The translations under genes and the position numbers were made by a program. From Pseudonocardia sediminis (lineage in GTDB: Bacteria; Actinomycetota; Actinomycetes; Mycobacteriales; Pseudonocardiaceae), in NCBI RefSeq assembly GCF_004217185.1, contig NZ_SHKL01000001.1:1758001-1822000 (forward strand): a stretch of 64,000 nucleotides of DNA, read 5' to 3'. Shown here in pieces: positions 37,391-49,789 of this stretch (position 1 is the stretch's first letter; each line of letters starts with the position of its first letter). The notes beneath the pieces were generated by a model. It was given only the letters and a program-made list of their open reading frames with translations, searched no databases and was not told where the DNA came from.

Positions 37391-38367
37391 CCCTTCGTCG
37401 ACCGGTAGAACTCCTGCGCCCCCGGGTGCAGCGGGATCGGCTGGGTGCCGATCGCGGAGCGGGAGTCGACGGTGACCGCGGCGGGGCTCGCCGCGGCCAG
37501 GAGTGGCTGCTCCCGGAACGCCGCGTCGATCAGGTTCCGCGCCTCCTCGATGCCCATCGACGCGGTGACGAGCAGGGCGTTGCGCACGGTCAGCGTGCTG
37601 ATCGGACCGGGCAGGCCGTACGTGTCGGCCGGGACGGTGCCCACCGAGTAGACCGGGAAGCGCTCGCGCAGCCGGGGGAGTACGTCCCCGAGGTCGAGCA
37701 GCCGGATCGGCAGCTCCCGCGCGAGTGCCTGGATGCCCTCGGTGGGGATGCCGCCGGACCAGAAGAACGCGTCGATCCGGCCCTCCCGCAGGGCGGCCGT
37801 CGCGTCGGCCAGGCCCAGCTCGGCGCGCGTGCCGAGTCCGGCGACCCCGATGCCGGCGACGTCGAGCAGCCGGATCGCGATCGGCTGGTAGCCGCTGCCC
37901 GACGGCCCGATCGACACCCGGGCGTCGCGCAGGTCGGTGAGACGGGTGAGGCGCGACTCGCGGCGGACGACGACGTGCGTGGCGTCGTCGTAGAGCCGGG
38001 CCAGCGCCCGCGGGGCGAGCGGCGCCGCGGCGTCGATCCGGTTCGCGAACACCTCGGCCACGTCGATCTGGCTGATCGCGACCTGCGCGGTGCCGTCGCC
38101 GAGGAGCTCCATGTTCTGCCCGGACCCGGCCGTGGACAGCACCCGCGGGGCGGGGTCGAGCTCGAGGCGCCGGGCCCAGATGCCGGCCAAGGTCTGGGCC
38201 AGGCTCAGGTAGACGCCGGGCCGGACCCCGCCGGCGAACACCAGCTCCCGCGCCGGTGCGGAGCCGGTGCAGGCCGCGACACCGGGCAGGGCGAGGCCCA
38301 GCCCGGCGACGCCGGCGGCGCGCAGCACGACGCGCCGTCGTAGCTGCGGTGATCCCCCCGGCTGCAC
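37384..38367 (-). CDS. TAXI-family TRAP solute-binding lipoprotein (orphan)
   Basis: A 327-aa protein. An Arg-rich N-region ([11 protein letters not shown]) and a lipobox ending GVAAC (Cys33) suggest Tat-type lipoprotein export. The TAXI fold is recognisable from [38 protein letters not shown] and [16 protein letters not shown]. No TRAP membrane subunits are encoded nearby, so it is unlikely to work as an ordinary TRAP transporter. It lies tail-to-tail with the kinase gene. Characterised TAXI proteins include glutamate binders, which suits the nearby gluABCD. Confidence 0.88.
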   Translation of the reverse strand: MQPGGSPQLRRRVVLRAAGVAGLGLALPGVAACTGSAPARELVFAGGVRPGVYLSLAQTLAGIWARRLELDPAPRVLSTAGSGQNMELLGDGTAQVAISQIDVAEVFANRIDAAAPLAPRALARLYDDATHVVVRRESRLTRLTDLRDARVSIGPSGSGYQPIAIRLLDVAGIGVAGLGTRAELGLADATAALREGRIDAFFWSGGIPTEGIQALARELPIRLLDLGDVLPRLRERFPVYSVGTVPADTYGLPGPISTLTVRNALLVTASMGIEEARNLIDAAFREQPLLAAASPAAVTVDSRSAIGTQPIPLHPGAQEFYRSTKGY

Positions 38368-38466
38368 GCGCGCATTGTGGCGGTGCGGGCCCCTCGCGGT
38401 CGAGTCCGGAGCAGGGACACGGGTGGTGCGACGGGCCGGCAGTCCCGGCGCCTACCCTCGGTGGCT

Positions 38467-40002
38467 GTGAGCCGCAGTTACGCCGTGCGCACCTACGGGT
38501 GCCAGATGAACGTGCACGACTCCGAGCGGATGGCCGGGCTGCTCGAGGCCGCCGGGTACTCCCGGGCGGGCGAGCCCGACTCCGCCGACGTCGTCGTGTT
38601 CAACACGTGCGCGGTGCGCGAGAACGCGGACAACAAGCTCTACGGCAACCTCAGCCACCTGGCGCCGATCAAGCGCGAGCGCCCGGACATGCAGATCGCG
38701 GTCGGCGGGTGCCTGGCCCAGAAGGACCGCGACACGATCGTGAAGCGTGCACCGTGGGTGGACGTCGTGTTCGGCACGCACAACGTGCACGCGCTGCCGG
38801 TGCTGCTCGAACGCGCCCGGCACAACGCCCGCGCCGAGGTCGAGATCGTCGAGTCGCTCGAGGTGTTCCCCTCGACGCTGCCCGCGCGGCGCGAGTCCGC
38901 CTACGCCGGCTGGGTGTCGATCTCGGTGGGCTGCAACAACACCTGCACGTTCTGCATCGTGCCCGCGCTGCGCGGCAAGGAGAAGGACCGCCGTCCCGGC
39001 GACGTGCTGGCCGAAGTCCAGGCACTGGCCGCCGACGGCGTGCTGGAGGTGACCCTGCTCGGGCAGAACGTGAACGCCTACGGGCAGGAGTTCGGTGGGG
39101 AGATGAGCCGGGGGGCCTTCGCGAAGCTCCTGCGCTCCTGCGGCGACGTCGAAGGGCTGGAGCGGGTCCGCTTCACCTCTCCGCACCCGCGCGACTTCAC
39201 CTCCGACGTGATCGCCGCGATGGCGCAGACGCCGAACGTCTGCCCGCAGCTGCACATGCCGCTGCAGTCCGGCTCCGACGACGTGCTGCGGCGGATGCGG
39301 CGCTCCTACCGGTCGTCACGGTTCCTGGCGATCCTCGACGAGGTGCGCGAGTCGATCCCGGACGCCGCGATCTCCACCGACATCATCGTCGGGTTCCCCG
39401 GCGAGACCGAGGACGACTTCGAGGCCACCCTCGACGTGGTGCGGCGCGCGCGGTTCACCAACGCGTTCACGTTCCAGTACTCCCCGCGCCCCGGGACGCC
39501 CGCCGCGGAGCTGGACGGTCAGCTGCCCAAGGCCGTCGTGCAGGAGCGCTACATGCGGCTCACCGCGCTGCAGGAGGAGATCTCCTGGGCCGGGAACCGC
39601 GCCCAGGAGGGCCGCGAGCTCGAGGTGCTGGTCGCCGGCGGCGAGGGCCGCAAGGACGGCGCCACCCACCGGATGTCCGGGCGGGCCCGCGACGGCCGTC
39701 TGGTGCACTTCGCGCCGGGCGCCGCCGTTCCGCGACCGGGCGACGTGGTGACCGTGCGCGTCGACTACGGCGCCCCGCACCACCTCGTCGCCGACGGCGG
39801 GGTGCTCACCCACCGCCGCACCCGCGCCGGTGACGCGTACGAGTCCGGCACGCGGACCGGGCCCGCCCCGACGACACTGGGTCTGCCGGCGTTCGGCAAG
39901 CCGGACGCTCTGCCACCACGGACCGGTGGCTGTAGCACCCCCGACAGCAGCGGAGACCCCATGCGACCCAGCGCCGTGACGACCACCTCCGGTGCCCGAT
40001 GA
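38467..40002 (+). CDS. miaB: tRNA-2-methylthio-N6-dimethylallyladenosine synthase MiaB
   Basis: A radical SAM methylthiotransferase that adds the 2-methylthio group to i6A37 of tRNA. N-terminal cluster cysteines are 12, 48 and 82 (YGCQMN, NTCAVRE, GGCLAQ). The radical SAM triad is Cys156, 160 and 163 ([12 protein letters not shown]). A TRAM domain follows near 380-450, and a tail of about 50 extra residues ends the 511-aa protein. The GTG at 38467 is 8 bases after TACCCT (38453-38458); GTG 38461 is an alternative. Works after MiaA, encoded downstream. Confidence 0.96.
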   Translation: MSRSYAVRTYGCQMNVHDSERMAGLLEAAGYSRAGEPDSADVVVFNTCAVRENADNKLYGNLSHLAPIKRERPDMQIAVGGCLAQKDRDTIVKRAPWVDVVFGTHNVHALPVLLERARHNARAEVEIVESLEVFPSTLPARRESAYAGWVSISVGCNNTCTFCIVPALRGKEKDRRPGDVLAEVQALAADGVLEVTLLGQNVNAYGQEFGGEMSRGAFAKLLRSCGDVEGLERVRFTSPHPRDFTSDVIAAMAQTPNVCPQLHMPLQSGSDDVLRRMRRSYRSSRFLAILDEVRESIPDAAISTDIIVGFPGETEDDFEATLDVVRRARFTNAFTFQYSPRPGTPAAELDGQLPKAVVQERYMRLTALQEEISWAGNRAQEGRELEVLVAGGEGRKDGATHRMSGRARDGRLVHFAPGAAVPRPGDVVTVRVDYGAPHHLVADGGVLTHRRTRAGDAYESGTRTGPAPTTLGLPAFGKPDALPPRTGGCSTPDSSGDPMRPSAVTTTSGAR

Positions 40003-40487
40003 GCGACGAGCGGCGCTCGCGGGCCGAGCTCCCCGAGGAGCTGCGTGAGCTCAACGCCCAGGTCGCCGGACTGCCGGAGCAGATCGAGCGCCGGTTCGAC
40101 CCCGGTGCGCGGGCGCTCGTGGTCTCGGTCGGCGTCCTGGTGCTGATCGGCTCGGTACTGCTGCCGTGGATCGGTGGCAGCCCGGGCTGGCAGGTGTTCG
40201 CCGGGATCGCCTCCTACGGCCCGCTGCCGCGCCTGTTCACCTTCACGCTCATCGCGTTCGGCGTGCTGGGCTCGATGCTGGCGCTGGTGACGCGACGGTG
40301 GGCGATCGCGTTCGTGTGCGCGATCGGCTGCGGGATCTCCACCGTCAACGGGATCTGGGCGATCTGGTCGCGCCAGATCGGCGCCGACAGCGGCCTCGCA
40401 CCCCCGCAGGTGGGGCTCGTCCTCGGCGCGATCGGCGTCCTCGTCCTGACGTTCACCTGGGCCGGGGTGGCCCTGCGCCGGGGCTGA
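39999..40487 (+). CDS. Rv2732c-like conserved membrane protein
   Basis: A 162-aa protein that commonly follows miaB in actinobacteria. A charged N-terminus ([20 protein letters not shown]) precedes four hydrophobic helices: [59 protein letters not shown] and [20 protein letters not shown]. It overlaps the miaB stop by 4 bp. Function unknown. Confidence 0.85.
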   Translation: MSDERRSRAELPEELRELNAQVAGLPEQIERRFDPGARALVVSVGVLVLIGSVLLPWIGGSPGWQVFAGIASYGPLPRLFTFTLIAFGVLGSMLALVTRRWAIAFVCAIGCGISTVNGIWAIWSRQIGADSGLAPPQVGLVLGAIGVLVLTFTWAGVALRRG

Positions 40488-40516
40488 GCCCCGCCGCCCG
40501 GGTCACCCCCGCCCCC

Positions 40517-42016
40517 TCAGCGCTGCTCGACGGCCTGCTCGGCGGCGGAGAGCCACTCCCGCCACTGGTCGGCCTGGCGCTGGGCCTCGGCCTCGCGGCG
40601 GGCGTCACCGGCCGCGCGGGCCTTCTCCGCCTGCGCCTCGAACTGGGTGACCTTCGTCCGGAACTGGTCCAGACGGGCCAGGGCCTCCGGATCGCTGCGG
40701 CGCCACTGCTTGTCCGCGGCGTCGGAGACCTTCTCCTCGACGCTGCGCAGCCGGCCCTCGAGGGTGCGGATGTCGTCGCGCGGGACCTTGCCGATGTCCT
40801 CCCAGCGGGCCTGGATGCCGCGCAGGGCGGACCGCGCCGAGTCCGGGTCGGACAGGTCGATCTTCTCGGCCTCGGCCAGCAGCGTGCGCTTGGCCTCGGC
40901 GTTCGCCGCGAACTCGGCGTCGCGCTCGGCGAAGGAGGCGTTGCGGCGGGCGAAGAACGCGTCCTGAGCGCCGCGGAAGCGGGCCCACAGCGCGTCGTCG
41001 GTGTCGCGGTGCGCGCGGCCGGCGGCCTTCCACTCGGCCATCAGGTCGCGGTAGCGGGTGGCGGTGGCGGCCCAGTCGTCGGAGTCGGCCAGGGCCTCGG
41101 CCTCGACGGCGAGCTCCTCCTTGCGCTCCTTGGCCACGGTGCGCTGGCGGTCGAGGTCGGCGAAGTGCGAGCCGCGGCGGCGGTTGAACGACTCGCGGGC
41201 CTTGGAGAAGCGCTTCCAGAGCGCCTCGTCGGTCTTGCGGTCGACACCCTTGATCGTGCGCCACTCGTCGAGGATCGCCTTGTAGCGATCGCCGGCCTCC
41301 TTCCACTGCGTGGAGTCCTCGGCCATCTTCTCGGCCTCGACGGCGAGGGCCTCCTTGCGCGCGAGCGCGTCGGCGCGGGCCTTGTCGCGGTCGGCCTTGG
41401 CCGCGGCGACACCGGACTCGGCGCGCCCGACGAGGTCGTCGAGCCGCGACCGCAGCGCCGCGACGTCACCGACGACCGACGCCGTGTCGAGGCCCTCGAG
41501 CAGGGCCGTGATGCCGGTCCGGGTGGCCTTGGCGTCGCCACCGGCCTCGAGCCGCGCGGCCAGCACCTCGGTCTCGGTGACCAGGTCGTCGAAGCGGCGG
41601 GCGTAGTGCTCCAGCCCCTCCTGCGGGGTCCCGGCCTGGAACGAGCCGACCACGCGCTCGCCGTCGGCGGTGATCAGGTGGATGGTGCCGTCGTCGTCGG
41701 CGCGGCCCCAGCGGGACGGGTCCGGCGAGCTCGCGGGGACGGGCGAGGGCTGCGCGGCGGGCGGCGCGACCGGGCGGGGGCGGGGCACCGCGGCGGCCGG
41801 CGGCGGGCCCGGACGGGCCGGCGGCGGCCCGGGCCGGGCGGAGGGTGGAGGACCGGGGACCGGGCCCGACGAGCCGTTGCGCGGGCCGGGGACCGGACCG
41901 GAACCGGTGTCGCCGGCCTCCGTCCCTGCGACTGTCCCTGCGGCGTGGCTCTCCTGGACCGTGCTGTCCTCGACCGACCGGTCGGGGGCGGACCGGGCGG
42001 GGTCTGTGTCGGGCAC
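40517..42016 (-). CDS. DUF349 repeat protein (Rv2731-like)
   Basis: The product (499 aa) has a Pro/Gly-rich disordered first 120 residues. Several DUF349 helical repeats follow, each with a W-x-A/E-I-G/A-type core (WKEAGDRYKAILDEWRTIKG, WAATATRYRDLMAEWKAAGR, ALRGIQARWEDIGKV) and long coiled-coil linkers. The GTG at 42016 has GGAGGA 5 bases upstream; longer forms cross the facing gene region. Conserved in this locus across actinobacteria; molecular role not established. Confidence 0.85.
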   Translation of the reverse strand: MPDTDPARSAPDRSVEDSTVQESHAAGTVAGTEAGDTGSGPVPGPRNGSSGPVPGPPPSARPGPPPARPGPPPAAAVPRPRPVAPPAAQPSPVPASSPDPSRWGRADDDGTIHLITADGERVVGSFQAGTPQEGLEHYARRFDDLVTETEVLAARLEAGGDAKATRTGITALLEGLDTASVVGDVAALRSRLDDLVGRAESGVAAAKADRDKARADALARKEALAVEAEKMAEDSTQWKEAGDRYKAILDEWRTIKGVDRKTDEALWKRFSKARESFNRRRGSHFADLDRQRTVAKERKEELAVEAEALADSDDWAATATRYRDLMAEWKAAGRAHRDTDDALWARFRGAQDAFFARRNASFAERDAEFAANAEAKRTLLAEAEKIDLSDPDSARSALRGIQARWEDIGKVPRDDIRTLEGRLRSVEEKVSDAADKQWRRSDPEALARLDQFRTKVTQFEAQAEKARAAGDARREAEAQRQADQWREWLSAAEQAVEQR

Positions 42017-42296
42017 CGATGTCCTCCTCGTTCGGCCCGCCGCGGTGTCGCGGCGGGCGCCCCGCCGACAGGCGGAGCCGTACGCGCGCCGACCGGTTCG
42101 TGACAACCGTCGGACCGGCGATTCAAGCAGGTCGGCACCGTCCAGGGGAACCGCTGAGGCCCTCCGGGAGACGCTGCGCGCCGTCAGCGGCGGGTGCCCA
42201 TCGGTGAACCGTCGTCGCGGCCGTGACCAGGCCGTGGCGCCGTTCGTCGCCGGGTGTGTCGGGGTGGGCGGCGGAGGAGCCCTATCCTCGGCGTCC

Positions 42297-43019
42297 GTGC
42301 TCTCCGTGATCGCCGTCCTGCCCCAGCCCCCGTTGCTCGTGCCGGAGCTGACGGGGGGTGCCGCCGTGGAGACCGAGGCGCTGCGGGAGGCGTGCCGCGA
42401 CACCGCCGCCGCGCTCGCCGAGGCCACCCGGTCGTGGATCGTGGTCGGCGCCGACTCCGGCGGGCGGCGCAGCGTCGAGCCCGGCACCACCGGCACGTTC
42501 GCCGGGTACGGGCGCGACGTCCCGGTCGTGCTGCCCGGGGGAGTAGGACGGGTCGACGACGAGGGCCCCCGCCTGCCGCTGCCGCTGCTGATCGCCGGGT
42601 GGGCCGCCGCGGGCACCGGTACCGACCTGCGGGTGCGCGGCGAGCTGATCTCCCCGGACGCGTCGCCGGCGGACTGCCTCGCGCTCGGGGCCGAGCTGGC
42701 CGCCACCGGGGCCGAGGACGTCGGTCTCCTGGTGGTCGGCGACGGTGCGGCCCGGCACACCGCGACGTCCCCGGGCGGTTTCGACGAGCGCGCCGAGGCC
42801 TTCGACGCCGTCGTCGCCGCCGCACTGGACGCCGCCGACCCGGAGCCGCTCGCCGAGCTGGACCCGGAACTCGCCCGCGAGCTGTGGGCGGCCGGCCGCG
42901 CGCCGTGGCAGGTGCTGGCCGGCGCGGCGCGGGCCGGTGGGACGTGGACCGGGAGGCTGCGCCACACCTCGATCCCCTACGGCGTGGCCTACCACGTGGC
43001 GACGTGGCACCGGAGCTGA
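42297..43019 (+). CDS. Class III extradiol dioxygenase-like protein (Rv2728c-like)
   Basis: The 240-aa product has the LigB-like alpha/beta fold, with [18 protein letters not shown] at the start, [11 protein letters not shown] in the middle and [21 protein letters not shown] near the C-terminus. The usual metal histidines are not all evident, so catalysis is uncertain. It is conserved next to miaA in mycobacteria. TATCCT (42283-42288) ends 8 bases before the GTG at 42297, giving a leaderless start. Its end overlaps miaA by 16 bases. Confidence 0.8.
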   Translation: MLSVIAVLPQPPLLVPELTGGAAVETEALREACRDTAAALAEATRSWIVVGADSGGRRSVEPGTTGTFAGYGRDVPVVLPGGVGRVDDEGPRLPLPLLIAGWAAAGTGTDLRVRGELISPDASPADCLALGAELAATGAEDVGLLVVGDGAARHTATSPGGFDERAEAFDAVVAAALDAADPEPLAELDPELARELWAAGRAPWQVLAGAARAGGTWTGRLRHTSIPYGVAYHVATWHRS

Positions 43020-43972
43020 CGCCGCTGGTGGCCGTGGTCGGCCCGACCGCCACCGGCAAGTCCGACCTCGCGCTCGACCTCGCGCTGCGCTGCGGCGGAG
43101 AGGTCGTCAACGCCGACGCCATGCAGCTCTACCGAGGCCTCGACGTCGGGACCGCGAAGCTGCCGGTCGGTGAGCGCCGCGGTGTGCCGCACCACCAGCT
43201 CGACGTCCTCGACGTCACTGAGGCGGCCTCGGTGGCGGCCTACCAGCGGCACGCCCGCGCCGACGTCGAGGCGTTGCGGGCGGCCGGCCGCACACCGGTG
43301 CTGGTCGGAGGGTCCGGGCTCTACGTCCAGGCCGTCGTCGACGAGCTGGAGTTCCCGGGCACCGACCCGGAGCTGCGGGCGCAGCTGCAGACCGAGCTGG
43401 ACACCCTCGGCGCCGCGGCGCTGCACCGGCGCCTCGCCGAGCGCGACCCCGCCGCCGCGGCCGACGTCCTGCCGAGCAACGGACGCCGGATCGTGCGCGC
43501 GCTGGAGGTGATCGCGCTGACCGGGAAGCCGTTCCGGGCCCGGATGCCCGCCGCCGCCGTGCCCCGCTACGACGCCGTGCTGATCGGGGTGGACCGCGAC
43601 ACGGGCGTGCTCGACGAGCGGATCGCGGTCCGGGTGGACGCGATGCTGGCCGGCGGGATGGTCGCCGAGACCCGTGCGCTGCTGCGGCGCGGCCTGCGCG
43701 ACGGCCCCACGGCGTCGCGTGCGCTGGGCTACAGCCAGGTGCTCGACGCGCTGGACGAGGCCGGGTCCGACGACGCCGAGCTGACCGCGGCGGCCCTGGA
43801 ACGGGTCCGGTCCGAGACCGTGCGGGCGACCCGGCGGTTCGTCCGCCGTCAGCGGTCCTGGTTCCGCCGCGACAAGCGCATCCGCTGGCTCGACGGCGCC
43901 GACCCGGACCTGCTCGAGCGCGCCCTCGACGCCGTGCACGCCGTCGGGAGCCGGGGCGCGGCCCGGTCGTAG
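43004..43972 (+). CDS. miaA: tRNA dimethylallyltransferase MiaA
   Basis: MiaA adds a dimethylallyl group to A37 of tRNAs reading U-starting codons, the substrate for MiaB. The 322-aa protein has the P-loop GPTATGKS (13-20), [43 protein letters not shown] and the C-terminal [14 protein letters not shown]. The GTG at 43004 lies inside the end of the preceding gene, so translation is coupled. Confidence 0.95.
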   Translation: MAPELTPLVAVVGPTATGKSDLALDLALRCGGEVVNADAMQLYRGLDVGTAKLPVGERRGVPHHQLDVLDVTEAASVAAYQRHARADVEALRAAGRTPVLVGGSGLYVQAVVDELEFPGTDPELRAQLQTELDTLGAAALHRRLAERDPAAAADVLPSNGRRIVRALEVIALTGKPFRARMPAAAVPRYDAVLIGVDRDTGVLDERIAVRVDAMLAGGMVAETRALLRRGLRDGPTASRALGYSQVLDALDEAGSDDAELTAAALERVRSETVRATRRFVRRQRSWFRRDKRIRWLDGADPDLLERALDAVHAVGSRGAARS

Positions 43973-43981
43973 GCTGGTCGC

Positions 43982-44854
43982 ATGAGCTCGTCCACCCACG
44001 GCGTCGCGTTCACCAAGGGCCACGGCACGCAGAACGACTTCGTCGTGCTGCCCGACCCGGACGCCTCGCTCGACCTGACCGCGGCCCGCGTCGCCGCGCT
44101 GTGCGACCGCCGCCGCGGTCTGGGTGCGGACGGGGTGCTGCGGGTGGTGCGGTGGGCGAAGGTGGCCGGGGTTGCCGGTGTGCCGGACCCGGAGCCCGGT
44201 GTCGAGTGGTTCATGGACTACCGCAACGCCGACGGCTCGGCCGCGGAGATGTGCGGCAACGGTGTCCGGGTGTTCGGCCGCTACCTGCGCGACCGCGGCT
44301 GGGGCGGCGACGGCCCGCTGGGCACCCGTGCCGGCGTCCGCACGGTGACGGTCACCGGCTCGGGCGCGGACACCGTCGTCTCGGTCGGGATGGGCCCGGC
44401 CCGGATCGGTGCCGAGTCCACCGCGGTCGTCGACGGCGTCGCGTTCGGCGGGGTCGCGATCGACGTCGGCAACCCGCACCTGGCCTGCGTGGGCGCGACC
44501 GACCCGGACACCCTGGACCTGACCCGCGCCCCGTCGCACGACGCGTCGCTGTTCCCGCACGGCGTCAACGTCGAGTTCGTGACGCCGGTCGCCGCCGGTC
44601 CGGACGGCGACGCCGTGCGGATGCGGGTGCACGAGCGCGGGGTGGGGGAGACCCGGTCGTGCGGCACCGGGACCGTCGCCGCCGTCGTCGCCGCCCTGCG
44701 CGCGGCCGGCCGCGACACCGGCGACGTCCACGTCGCCACCCCCGGCGGAGCCCTGCGGGTCACCGTCGAGCCCGGTGCGACGACGCTGCACGGACCGGCC
44801 GAGCTCGTCGCGCACGGCGAGCTGGACCGGACGTGGTGGGATGCCCTGGCCTGA
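43982..44854 (+). CDS. dapF: Diaminopimelate epimerase
   Basis: DapF converts LL- to meso-diaminopimelate for lysine and peptidoglycan. The 290-aa protein carries both catalytic cysteines, Cys91 (EMCGNGVR) and Cys227 (RSCGTGT), plus FTKGHGTQNDFVVL and DVGNPHLAC. TAGGCT (43970-43975) ends 6 bases before the ATG, so the gene has its own leaderless promoter overlapping the end of miaA. It converges on the hydrolase gene. Confidence 0.96.
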   Translation: MSSSTHGVAFTKGHGTQNDFVVLPDPDASLDLTAARVAALCDRRRGLGADGVLRVVRWAKVAGVAGVPDPEPGVEWFMDYRNADGSAAEMCGNGVRVFGRYLRDRGWGGDGPLGTRAGVRTVTVTGSGADTVVSVGMGPARIGAESTAVVDGVAFGGVAIDVGNPHLACVGATDPDTLDLTRAPSHDASLFPHGVNVEFVTPVAAGPDGDAVRMRVHERGVGETRSCGTGTVAAVVAALRAAGRDTGDVHVATPGGALRVTVEPGATTLHGPAELVAHGELDRTWWDALA

Positions 44855-44860
44855 GCCGGC

Positions 44861-46057
44861 TCAGCCCCGGGCGGGGACCTGCTCGTCGAGCCAGTCGAAG
44901 ATCCGTTCCCCGCGCAGCCCGGCCGCGGCCGGCTCGCAGTGCGAGTCCGCGCCCTCGTCCTCGGTGAACGCGACGATGTCCTTCGGGGAGCGCAGCGCGT
45001 CGTAGAGGCGCCGGGACTGGCCGGGCCAGAACTGCTCGTGCTCCGGGTCGGTGACCAGGACGGGGCAGGTGATCTCCCCGATCATCTCGTCGGTGAGGGC
45101 GTAGGCGCGTGCGGCGGTGAAGAAGTCGAACGCCGACGTCACGCCGTAGGGACGCATCCGGGCCGCCATCATCGCCGCGGTGGCGGGGGAGAGCTTCAGT
45201 GCCCAGCCCATCTCGCGGTCGAACTTGTCCCGGTCGCCCTCGTCGAGCAGCGTCACCAGCGGGTGCGGGATCTGCGAAAGCATCACGGTCGCGACGTCGA
45301 CGACACCCGGGTCGGCGACGGCGGCGGCGACGCGGTGCTCGAACGCCAGCGCCCGCGGCACCCAGTAACCGCCCTGGCTGATCCCCATCAGCGCGACGGC
45401 GGACGGGTCGACCTCCGGGCGCGCGGCCAGGTGGTCGAGCACCGGGGTGATCACCTTCTCCCAGTCCGGTCGGAACGGGATTGCCTGGCGGACCAGGGCC
45501 GCGTTCTGCCCGGGCCCGTCGAACGTGACGGCGTTCCAGCCCCGCGCCAGCGCGTCGGCGATCCCGCCGACCCAGGCGCCGACGACGGAGCCGTCGCTGC
45601 CGTTGTTGTGGACCAGGGTGCGGCGGGGCTCGTCCGTCGGACCGGACCGGAACAGGTAGCCGGGCAGCGTCGTGCCCTCGTACGGGATCTCGATCCGCTC
45701 GACCGCGACGTCGGTGAGGTCGGCGAACCGGTCCCACGCCTCGCGGTGGCGTTCCCACAGGCCGGCGAACTCCTCGTGGTCCGCGGCCTGGTCCGAGGCG
45801 ACGGCGTAGTAGTTCGACGCCCGCAGGTACTGCGCCGCCGCCGAACGCCGGTGCCCGGACGCGGCGCGCGCGCCCGCCCCGGTGACGAGCCGGTCGGCGG
45901 TCGCCGTCCACGCCCGGACCCACGCCGGAGCCCTGCCGTGGGGAACGTGCTCGACCGTCGCCAGGACCTCGCCGACGTCGGCGGCGCGGTGGAAGACCCC
46001 GCCGAGCGCGATCCTGGTGGCGAAGTCGAAGTCGTGGTTCTTGAAGAACGGACGCAC
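44861..46057 (-). CDS. Alpha/beta hydrolase of the FrsA/dihydropseudooxynicotine-hydrolase type
   Basis: A 398-aa hydrolase with a large helical N-terminal cap (1-130, including AAAQYLRASNYYAVASDQA) and a C-terminal catalytic domain. The nucleophile Ser is in LMGISQGGYWVPRAL, the acid probably in VLVTDPEHEQFWP and the His in EDEGADSHCEPA. Related enzymes cleave C-C or ester bonds of aromatic ketones. The GTG at 46057 has GAGAGG 8 bases upstream. It interrupts the otherwise conserved dapF-hflX order and lies opposite to it, as if inserted. Confidence 0.82.
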   Translation of the reverse strand: MRPFFKNHDFDFATRIALGGVFHRAADVGEVLATVEHVPHGRAPAWVRAWTATADRLVTGAGARAASGHRRSAAAQYLRASNYYAVASDQAADHEEFAGLWERHREAWDRFADLTDVAVERIEIPYEGTTLPGYLFRSGPTDEPRRTLVHNNGSDGSVVGAWVGGIADALARGWNAVTFDGPGQNAALVRQAIPFRPDWEKVITPVLDHLAARPEVDPSAVALMGISQGGYWVPRALAFEHRVAAAVADPGVVDVATVMLSQIPHPLVTLLDEGDRDKFDREMGWALKLSPATAAMMAARMRPYGVTSAFDFFTAARAYALTDEMIGEITCPVLVTDPEHEQFWPGQSRRLYDALRSPKDIVAFTEDEGADSHCEPAAAGLRGERIFDWLDEQVPARG

Positions 46058-46233
46058 GGGGTCCACCTCTCGCCGCGGATGTGGCCGTGACTGTGCTCCC
46101 GATCGGGTCCCGCGTCGCGGTTCCCGCGAAGGGTTGCGCCGTTCGGCCCCGGACTGCGTCCGGAACACCCCGGTGGCACCCCGACGAAAGGAGGCGGACA
46201 CGGGGGCGCGAGACGTGGGAGCATGGAGGGAAC

Positions 46234-47777
<1,544 letters not shown>

Positions 47778-47781
<4 letters not shown>

Positions 47782-48899
47782 GCAGGGCGTTCCGTAGCGG
47801 TTCGACGCTCGTTCTGGCCGCCGCCCTCCTCCTGACCACCCCGGTCCCGGGTGGGGCCGGAGCGGCGTCGGCGGCGACCCCTTCGCCCGCGCAGCCCTCA
47901 CCCGGGCCGGGATGCACGATCACCGACGACCGGCTCGACGAGCTGTCCGGCCTGATCTCCGACGGCGGTCCGGGCGGCGGCCGCGGCGGCGGCCCCGGCG
48001 GCGGCGGGGAGCTGTGGGGGATCGTCGACAGCGGCTCGCGATCGGTCGCCTACCGCATCGACCCGGCGACCTGCGCCGTCACCGGCACCCGCTCCGCCCG
48101 GATCGACCCCGCCGACGTCGAGGACCTCGCCCTCGGCCCGGACGGCGCGCTGTGGCTCGCCGACATCGGCGACAACGCCGGCCGCCGGGACTCGGTCGCG
48201 CTGATCGTCCTGCCGCGCACCGGCCCGCCGCGCCTGTACCGGCTCACCTATCCGGACGGGCCGCGCGACGCCGAGGCGATGGCCGTCGGCGACGACGGCG
48301 TCCCGGTGATCGTCACCAAGGCCTCCGGCGCGGCCGGGGTCTACCGGCCGTCGGGCCCGCTCGCCGAGCCCGGGCCGACCCCGCTGGTGCGGGCCGGCCA
48401 GGTGGTGCTCCCGGTGTCGTCGACGGCCGGTGGCCCGCTCGGCGGGATCGGCAGCCGCACGGTCACCGGGGCCGGGTTGAGCCCCGCGACCGCGACCGGG
48501 GGCCGCGCGCTCGCCCTGCGCACCTACACCGACGCGTGGCTGTTCCCGCTGCGCGACGGCGCCTCCGCGGACGCGATCGTGACGGCCCTGACCGGGGCAC
48601 CCGTCCGGATACCGCTACCGGACGAACCGCAGGGCGAGGCGGTCGCGCTCACCGGTGACGGGACGCTGCTGTCCGGGTCCGAGACCCGGAGCGGGCGTCC
48701 GGCCGGGATCCGCACGGTGCCCGGTGCGGTCGCCGCGGCCCTCGCCCCGGGCGCGGCGGCACAGGCGCAACCGGCGCAGGCACCGCCGACCCGGACGTTC
48801 CCCACATGGCTGCCCGCCGTCCTCGGCGGTGCCGTGGTGGTCGTGCTGCTGCTGGGCGCCGGCGTCGCGATGACGGTGCACGGCCGGCGCCGCCACTGA
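47778..48899 (+). CDS. Secreted, C-terminally anchored protein that appears to start at CTG
   Basis: The frame begins with a good signal peptide: SRAFRSGSTLVLAAALLLTT, then a small-residue cleavage region. It continues through a Gly-rich loop, a beta-propeller-like body (LWGIVDSGSRSVAYRIDP, EDLALGPDGALWLADIGD) and a final membrane helix (LPAVLGGAVVVVLLLGAGV) with RRRH. There is no ATG or GTG in frame before 48279, which would remove the signal. A CTG at 47778 overlaps the hflX stop as CTGA, copying the usual ATGA/GTGA coupling. 373 aa. Function unknown, probably an extracellular sensor or phytase-like propeller. Confidence 0.65.
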
Positions 48900-48954
48900 C
48901 GCCCCGCCCGCTCGGCGCTGTTCCCTCCGGTGAGGGCACGGGGCGACAGGGGCG

Positions 48955-49686
48955 TCACAGGCGCCGCAGCACCGCCACGACCCGGCCCAGGATGGTTGCG
49001 TCGTCACCGGGTATCGGCTGGTAGGCCGCGTTCGCCGGCATCAGCCAGGCGTGCCCGTCCTTGCGGCGGAACGTCTTCACCGTGGCCTCGCCGTCGATCA
49101 TCGCGGCGACCACCTCGCCCTGCTCGGCCACCGGCTGCTGACGCACCACGACCCAGTCGCCGTCGGTGATCGCGGCCTCGACCATCGAGTCGCCCTTGAC
49201 GTTGAGCAGAAACAGCGTCCCCTCGCCGACGATCTCGCGGGGGAGCGGGAACACGCTCTGCACGGCCTGCTCGGCCAGGATCGGGCCACCGGCGGCGATG
49301 TCGCCGAGCAGCGGCACGAACGCCGGGGACGGCCGCTCGGACCGCACCGCCGACGGGTCGCCGTCGTTCTCGGAGCTCTCGCCGGTGTCGGGGCTGCGCA
49401 CGTCGACCGCACGGGTGCGGTTCGGGTCCCGGCGCAGGAACCCCTTCTTCTCCAGCGTCCGCAGCTGGTGGTGCACCGACGACGTGGAGGTCAGCCCGAC
49501 CGCGTCGCCGATCTCGCGCACGCTCGGCGGGTAGCCGAAGCGCTCCACCCAGTCCCGGATCACCGCGAGCACCTTGCGCTGGCGGGGGGTCAGGGCACGC
49601 GTGTCCGCCGCAGGATCGGGGAAGTCACGCACGTTCCCGGCCCCGGGACCGGCGGTCGTGCCGGTTCCGGACTCGTCCGCTGCCAT
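48955..49686 (-). CDS. lexA: SOS repressor LexA
   Basis: The repressor of the DNA-damage regulon, inactivated by RecA-stimulated self-cleavage. In the 243-aa protein the HTH is in [20 protein letters not shown], the cleavage site is Ala132-Gly133 (DIAAGGP), and the catalytic dyad is Ser167 (KGDSM) and Lys204 (ATVKTF). The ATG at 49686 is used. A LexA box 62 bp upstream indicates autoregulation. The gene faces two tandem membrane-protein genes that also carry LexA boxes. Confidence 0.97.
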   Translation of the reverse strand: MAADESGTGTTAGPGAGNVRDFPDPAADTRALTPRQRKVLAVIRDWVERFGYPPSVREIGDAVGLTSTSSVHHQLRTLEKKGFLRRDPNRTRAVDVRSPDTGESSENDGDPSAVRSERPSPAFVPLLGDIAAGGPILAEQAVQSVFPLPREIVGEGTLFLLNVKGDSMVEAAITDGDWVVVRQQPVAEQGEVVAAMIDGEATVKTFRRKDGHAWLMPANAAYQPIPGDDATILGRVVAVLRRL

Positions 49687-49747
49687 GCGATCTCGCCTCC
49701 TCAAGGATTCGTTCGAGTTCGAACGGTAGTCGCCACCGGCACGATCG

Positions 49748-49763
49748 CCAAACACATGTTCGA
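49748..49763 (-). promoter_or_regulatory. LexA box of lexA
   Basis: On the minus strand TCGAAC-ATGT-GTTTGG, close to the consensus TCGAAC-N4-GTTYGA and to the autoregulatory box of mycobacterial lexA. It is 62 bp upstream of the start codon. Confidence 0.8.
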
Positions 49764-49789
49764 ACGACACGCCGGTATGTCGTGGATTT

